Of a stretch of 6,982 nt of DNA, positions 5,738-6,982 are shown piece by piece. Positions within the stretch are counted from its first letter, which is position 1, and every line of letters begins with the position of its first letter. The DNA is taken from NCBI GenBank assembly GCA_003500955.1, contig DNQP01000289.1, positions 15,293 through 22,274 of the forward strand. The letters run 5' to 3'. This DNA comes from Curvibacter sp. (GTDB lineage: Bacteria; Pseudomonadota; Gammaproteobacteria; Burkholderiales; Burkholderiaceae_C). The notes beneath the pieces were generated by a model that ran no database searches, was not told the origin of the DNA, and saw only the letters and a program-made list of their open reading frames with translations. The translations under genes were made by a program, and so were the position numbers.

Positions 5738-5760
5738 GGCGTTTTGACAGGCATAGCCAC

Positions 5761-6982
5761 TCAATGCGCTTTATCCCAATTGGGTCCCACCCCCACCTCG
5801 GCCAGCAGCGGCACCTTGAGCTTGGCGACACCCGCCATGATCTTCGGGATCTCGCGGCGCAGCCAGTCGACCTCGCCTTCGGGCACCTCGAAGACCAGTT
5901 CGTCGTGCACCTGCAGCAGCAGGCGTGCCGGTAGATCTGCTGCCGTCAGTTTTTCTTGTAACTGCACCATCGCCACTTTGATGATGTCGGCACTGGATCC
6001 TTGAATTGGTGCATTTGCTGCCGCCCTAAGTTGTTTGGCTTCCATGCCACCCCGCCGGGCTACGTCGAGATCAATGTCCATTGGATCTTTGCCCAGCAAT
6101 CGGCCTAATCCGTTGCGATCGAAATGGAAGGGCCGCCGCCGCCCTAACAGGGTTTCTACATAGCCTTTGCTGAGGGCAAGCCGCTCTTGTAGTTCCAGGA
6201 AGGTAAACACTTTCGAGTAGCGCTGTTTGTAACGGCTAAGGAAGTCTTTGGCCTCTGCTTGGCTGACGCCGGTTGAGCGTGCAAAGCGTTGGGCGCCCAT
6301 GCCATAAATCACGCCGAAGTTGATTGTTTTGCCGAGTCGACGTTCATCAGAGCTGACTTCATCTTTGTCCAGCAGCAGCCTTGCGGTGAGAGCGTGCACG
6401 TCATCGCCATTGCGGAAGGCCTCTTGCAAAACCTCCTCTCCAGAGAGGTGGGTGAGGATGCGCAATTCGATCTGGGAGTAGTCAGCACTTAGTAGTTGCC
6501 AGTTCTCCTGGGGAAGAAAAGCCTTGCGGATACGCCGGCTGAATTCGGTGCGGATGGGGATGTTTTGCAGGTTGGGGTTGCTACTGCTCAGCCGGCCTGT
6601 TGCCGTAACCGCTTGGTTGAAATCGGTGTGCACCCTGCCCGTCTCTGATTCCACCAGCTGCGGCAAGGCATCCACGTAGGTGCTGCGTAATTTGCTCAGG
6701 ATCCTGTGCTCAAGCACCAACGGCACCACGGGATGATCAGCTTCGAGTTTTTCCAGCACGTTGGCATCGGTGCTCCAGCCCGTTTTGGTGCGCCTAGATT
6801 TTTTGCGATCCAGCCCAAGTGTTTCGAATAGCAGTTCTCCCAATTGCTTGGGGGAGGCCAGATTGAAGTCCACTCCGGCTGCTTCTCGGGCTTGTTCTTC
6901 CAGACGCTCCAAGGTCTCACCCAGTTCAACGGAAAGTGTCTGTAAATAGGGCAGGGCGATGCGGATCCCGGTGGCTTCCATT
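5761..6982 (-). CDS. polA: DNA polymerase I, C-terminal polymerase part; 5'-truncated and apparently chimeric
   Basis: The last 406 residues of family-A DNA polymerase I (replication repair and Okazaki fragment processing); the exonuclease domains and most of the protein lie beyond the right edge. The Met at 6981-6979 (MEATGI) is internal, not the start. Residues numbered from it: LSSSNPNLQNIP (131-142), motif A DYSQIELR (167-174), motif B Arg214, Lys218, Phe222 and Tyr226 in the RLGKTINFGVIYG helix, and motif C QVHDELV (357-363). All key catalytic residues are present. Residues 1 to about 353 are picocyanobacterial in style, including KSRRTKTGWSTDA (61-73) and an extra loop HFDRNGLGRLLGKDPMDIDL (286-305). 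The last 43 residues (FEVPEGEVDWLRREIPKIM to GVGPNWDKAH) are of the Comamonadaceae type. Among the last 49 codons 41 end in G/C, against 13 of 23 just upstream. Frame is intact across the join. Confidence 0.92.
   Translation of the reverse strand, partial: MEATGIRIALPYLQTLSVELGETLERLEEQAREAAGVDFNLASPKQLGELLFETLGLDRKKSRRTKTGWSTDANVLEKLEADHPVVPLVLEHRILSKLRSTYVDALPQLVESETGRVHTDFNQAVTATGRLSSSNPNLQNIPIRTEFSRRIRKAFLPQENWQLLSADYSQIELRILTHLSGEEVLQEAFRNGDDVHALTARLLLDKDEVSSDERRLGKTINFGVIYGMGAQRFARSTGVSQAEAKDFLSRYKQRYSKVFTFLELQERLALSKGYVETLLGRRRPFHFDRNGLGRLLGKDPMDIDLDVARRGGMEAKQLRAAANAPIQGSSADIIKVAMVQLQEKLTAADLPARLLLQVHDELVFEVPEGEVDWLRREIPKIMAGVAKLKVPLLAEVGVGPNWDKAH
5890..5932. other. Inferred junction between betaproteobacterial and cyanobacterial polA
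   Basis: Left of this interval, polA codes for a betaproteobacterial-type C-terminus with G/C-ending codons. Right of it the codons become mixed (AAA, TTA, CAA, GCA, CTA) and the protein is cyanobacterial in type. The interval codes for LPARLLLQVHDELV, conserved in both groups, where GC-rich spellings of the two genes could share an identical stretch long enough to mis-join an assembly or allow recombination. The exact base cannot be placed by eye. Confidence 0.75.

Larger units (their letters stand above)
5271..5760. other. Gene-poor, AT-richer intergenic block between fabG and polA
   Basis: About 490 bases with no long ORF on either strand and visibly lower GC than the genes to its left. 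It holds, in order, a 36-codon small ORF, a run of TCCAC-containing DnaA-box-like nonamers, a sigma-70-like promoter, a minus-strand terminator, a 10-codon ORF with a perfect Shine-Dalgarno, a small stem-loop, a strong plus-strand terminator and an 8-bp hairpin next to the polA stop codon. These parts are listed separately. No tRNA, transposase remnant or long direct repeat is seen. Confidence 0.7.

Noticed and set aside
5744..5749. Perfect TTGACA -35-like hexamer near the polA stop
   Set aside because: No acceptable -10 hexamer at 16-18 bases downstream; nearest TTTATC is 20 bases away and inside polA.
6979..6981. Met codon at the right edge as the polA start
   Set aside because: MEATGI is a conserved internal motif of the polymerase domain; full-length PolA is about 900-1000 residues, so the gene continues past the window.
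1..6982. CRISPR array, tRNA, rRNA, insertion sequence or defence island
   Set aside because: No regularly spaced repeats, no cloverleaf or rRNA stretches, no transposase motifs or terminal repeats were seen on either strand.

Overview
The window looks like two genomes joined inside one gene. Positions 1 to about 5,890 read as a GC-rich betaproteobacterium, most likely Comamonadaceae (Acidovorax/Delftia-like). The codons are strongly G/C-ending, the gene families are typical of that group, and the extreme C-terminus of PolA is of the betaproteobacterial type. From about 5,930 to the right edge, the rest of polA has a picocyanobacterial (Synechococcus/Cyanobium-like) protein sequence and clearly more A/T-ending codons. 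The two types meet at the conserved HDEL motif C of DNA polymerase I. The simplest reading is a chimeric contig (assembly or amplification artefact); cross-phylum recombination is the alternative. The family and lineage calls come from recognising sequence patterns, not from a database search.

Layout. On the minus strand at the left edge are a DUF3297-type small protein (3' end outside the window) and, upstream of it, a luciferase-like flavin oxidoreductase (yhbW type), probably co-transcribed. Divergent from these, on the plus strand, is a DMT/YdcZ (DUF606) membrane protein. It converges on a minus-strand cluster read from right to left: a periplasmic lytic transglycosylase, an AraC-family regulator and a VOC (glyoxalase-fold) protein. 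The regulator and the VOC gene are probably an operon. Divergent from the transglycosylase, on the plus strand, is a long two-domain FabG4-type 3-oxoacyl-ACP reductase.

After fabG comes a gene-poor, AT-richer stretch of about 490 bases (5271-5760). It holds a 36-codon small ORF, a run of same-strand DnaA-box-like nonamers, a plausible sigma-70 promoter, and a 10-codon leader ORF behind a perfect Shine-Dalgarno. It also has a strong plus-strand intrinsic terminator at 5671-5700 and a probable minus-strand terminator at 5533-5567. Together these suggest a short plus-strand transcript of about 185 nt (a small RNA or a tiny-peptide mRNA) that would be antisense to polA readthrough. This is the part most worth a second look biologically. 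The polA C-terminal half fills the rest of the window on the minus strand.

The protein-coding genes are ordinary housekeeping or accessory genes. I see no tRNA, rRNA, CRISPR array, IS element or defence system.
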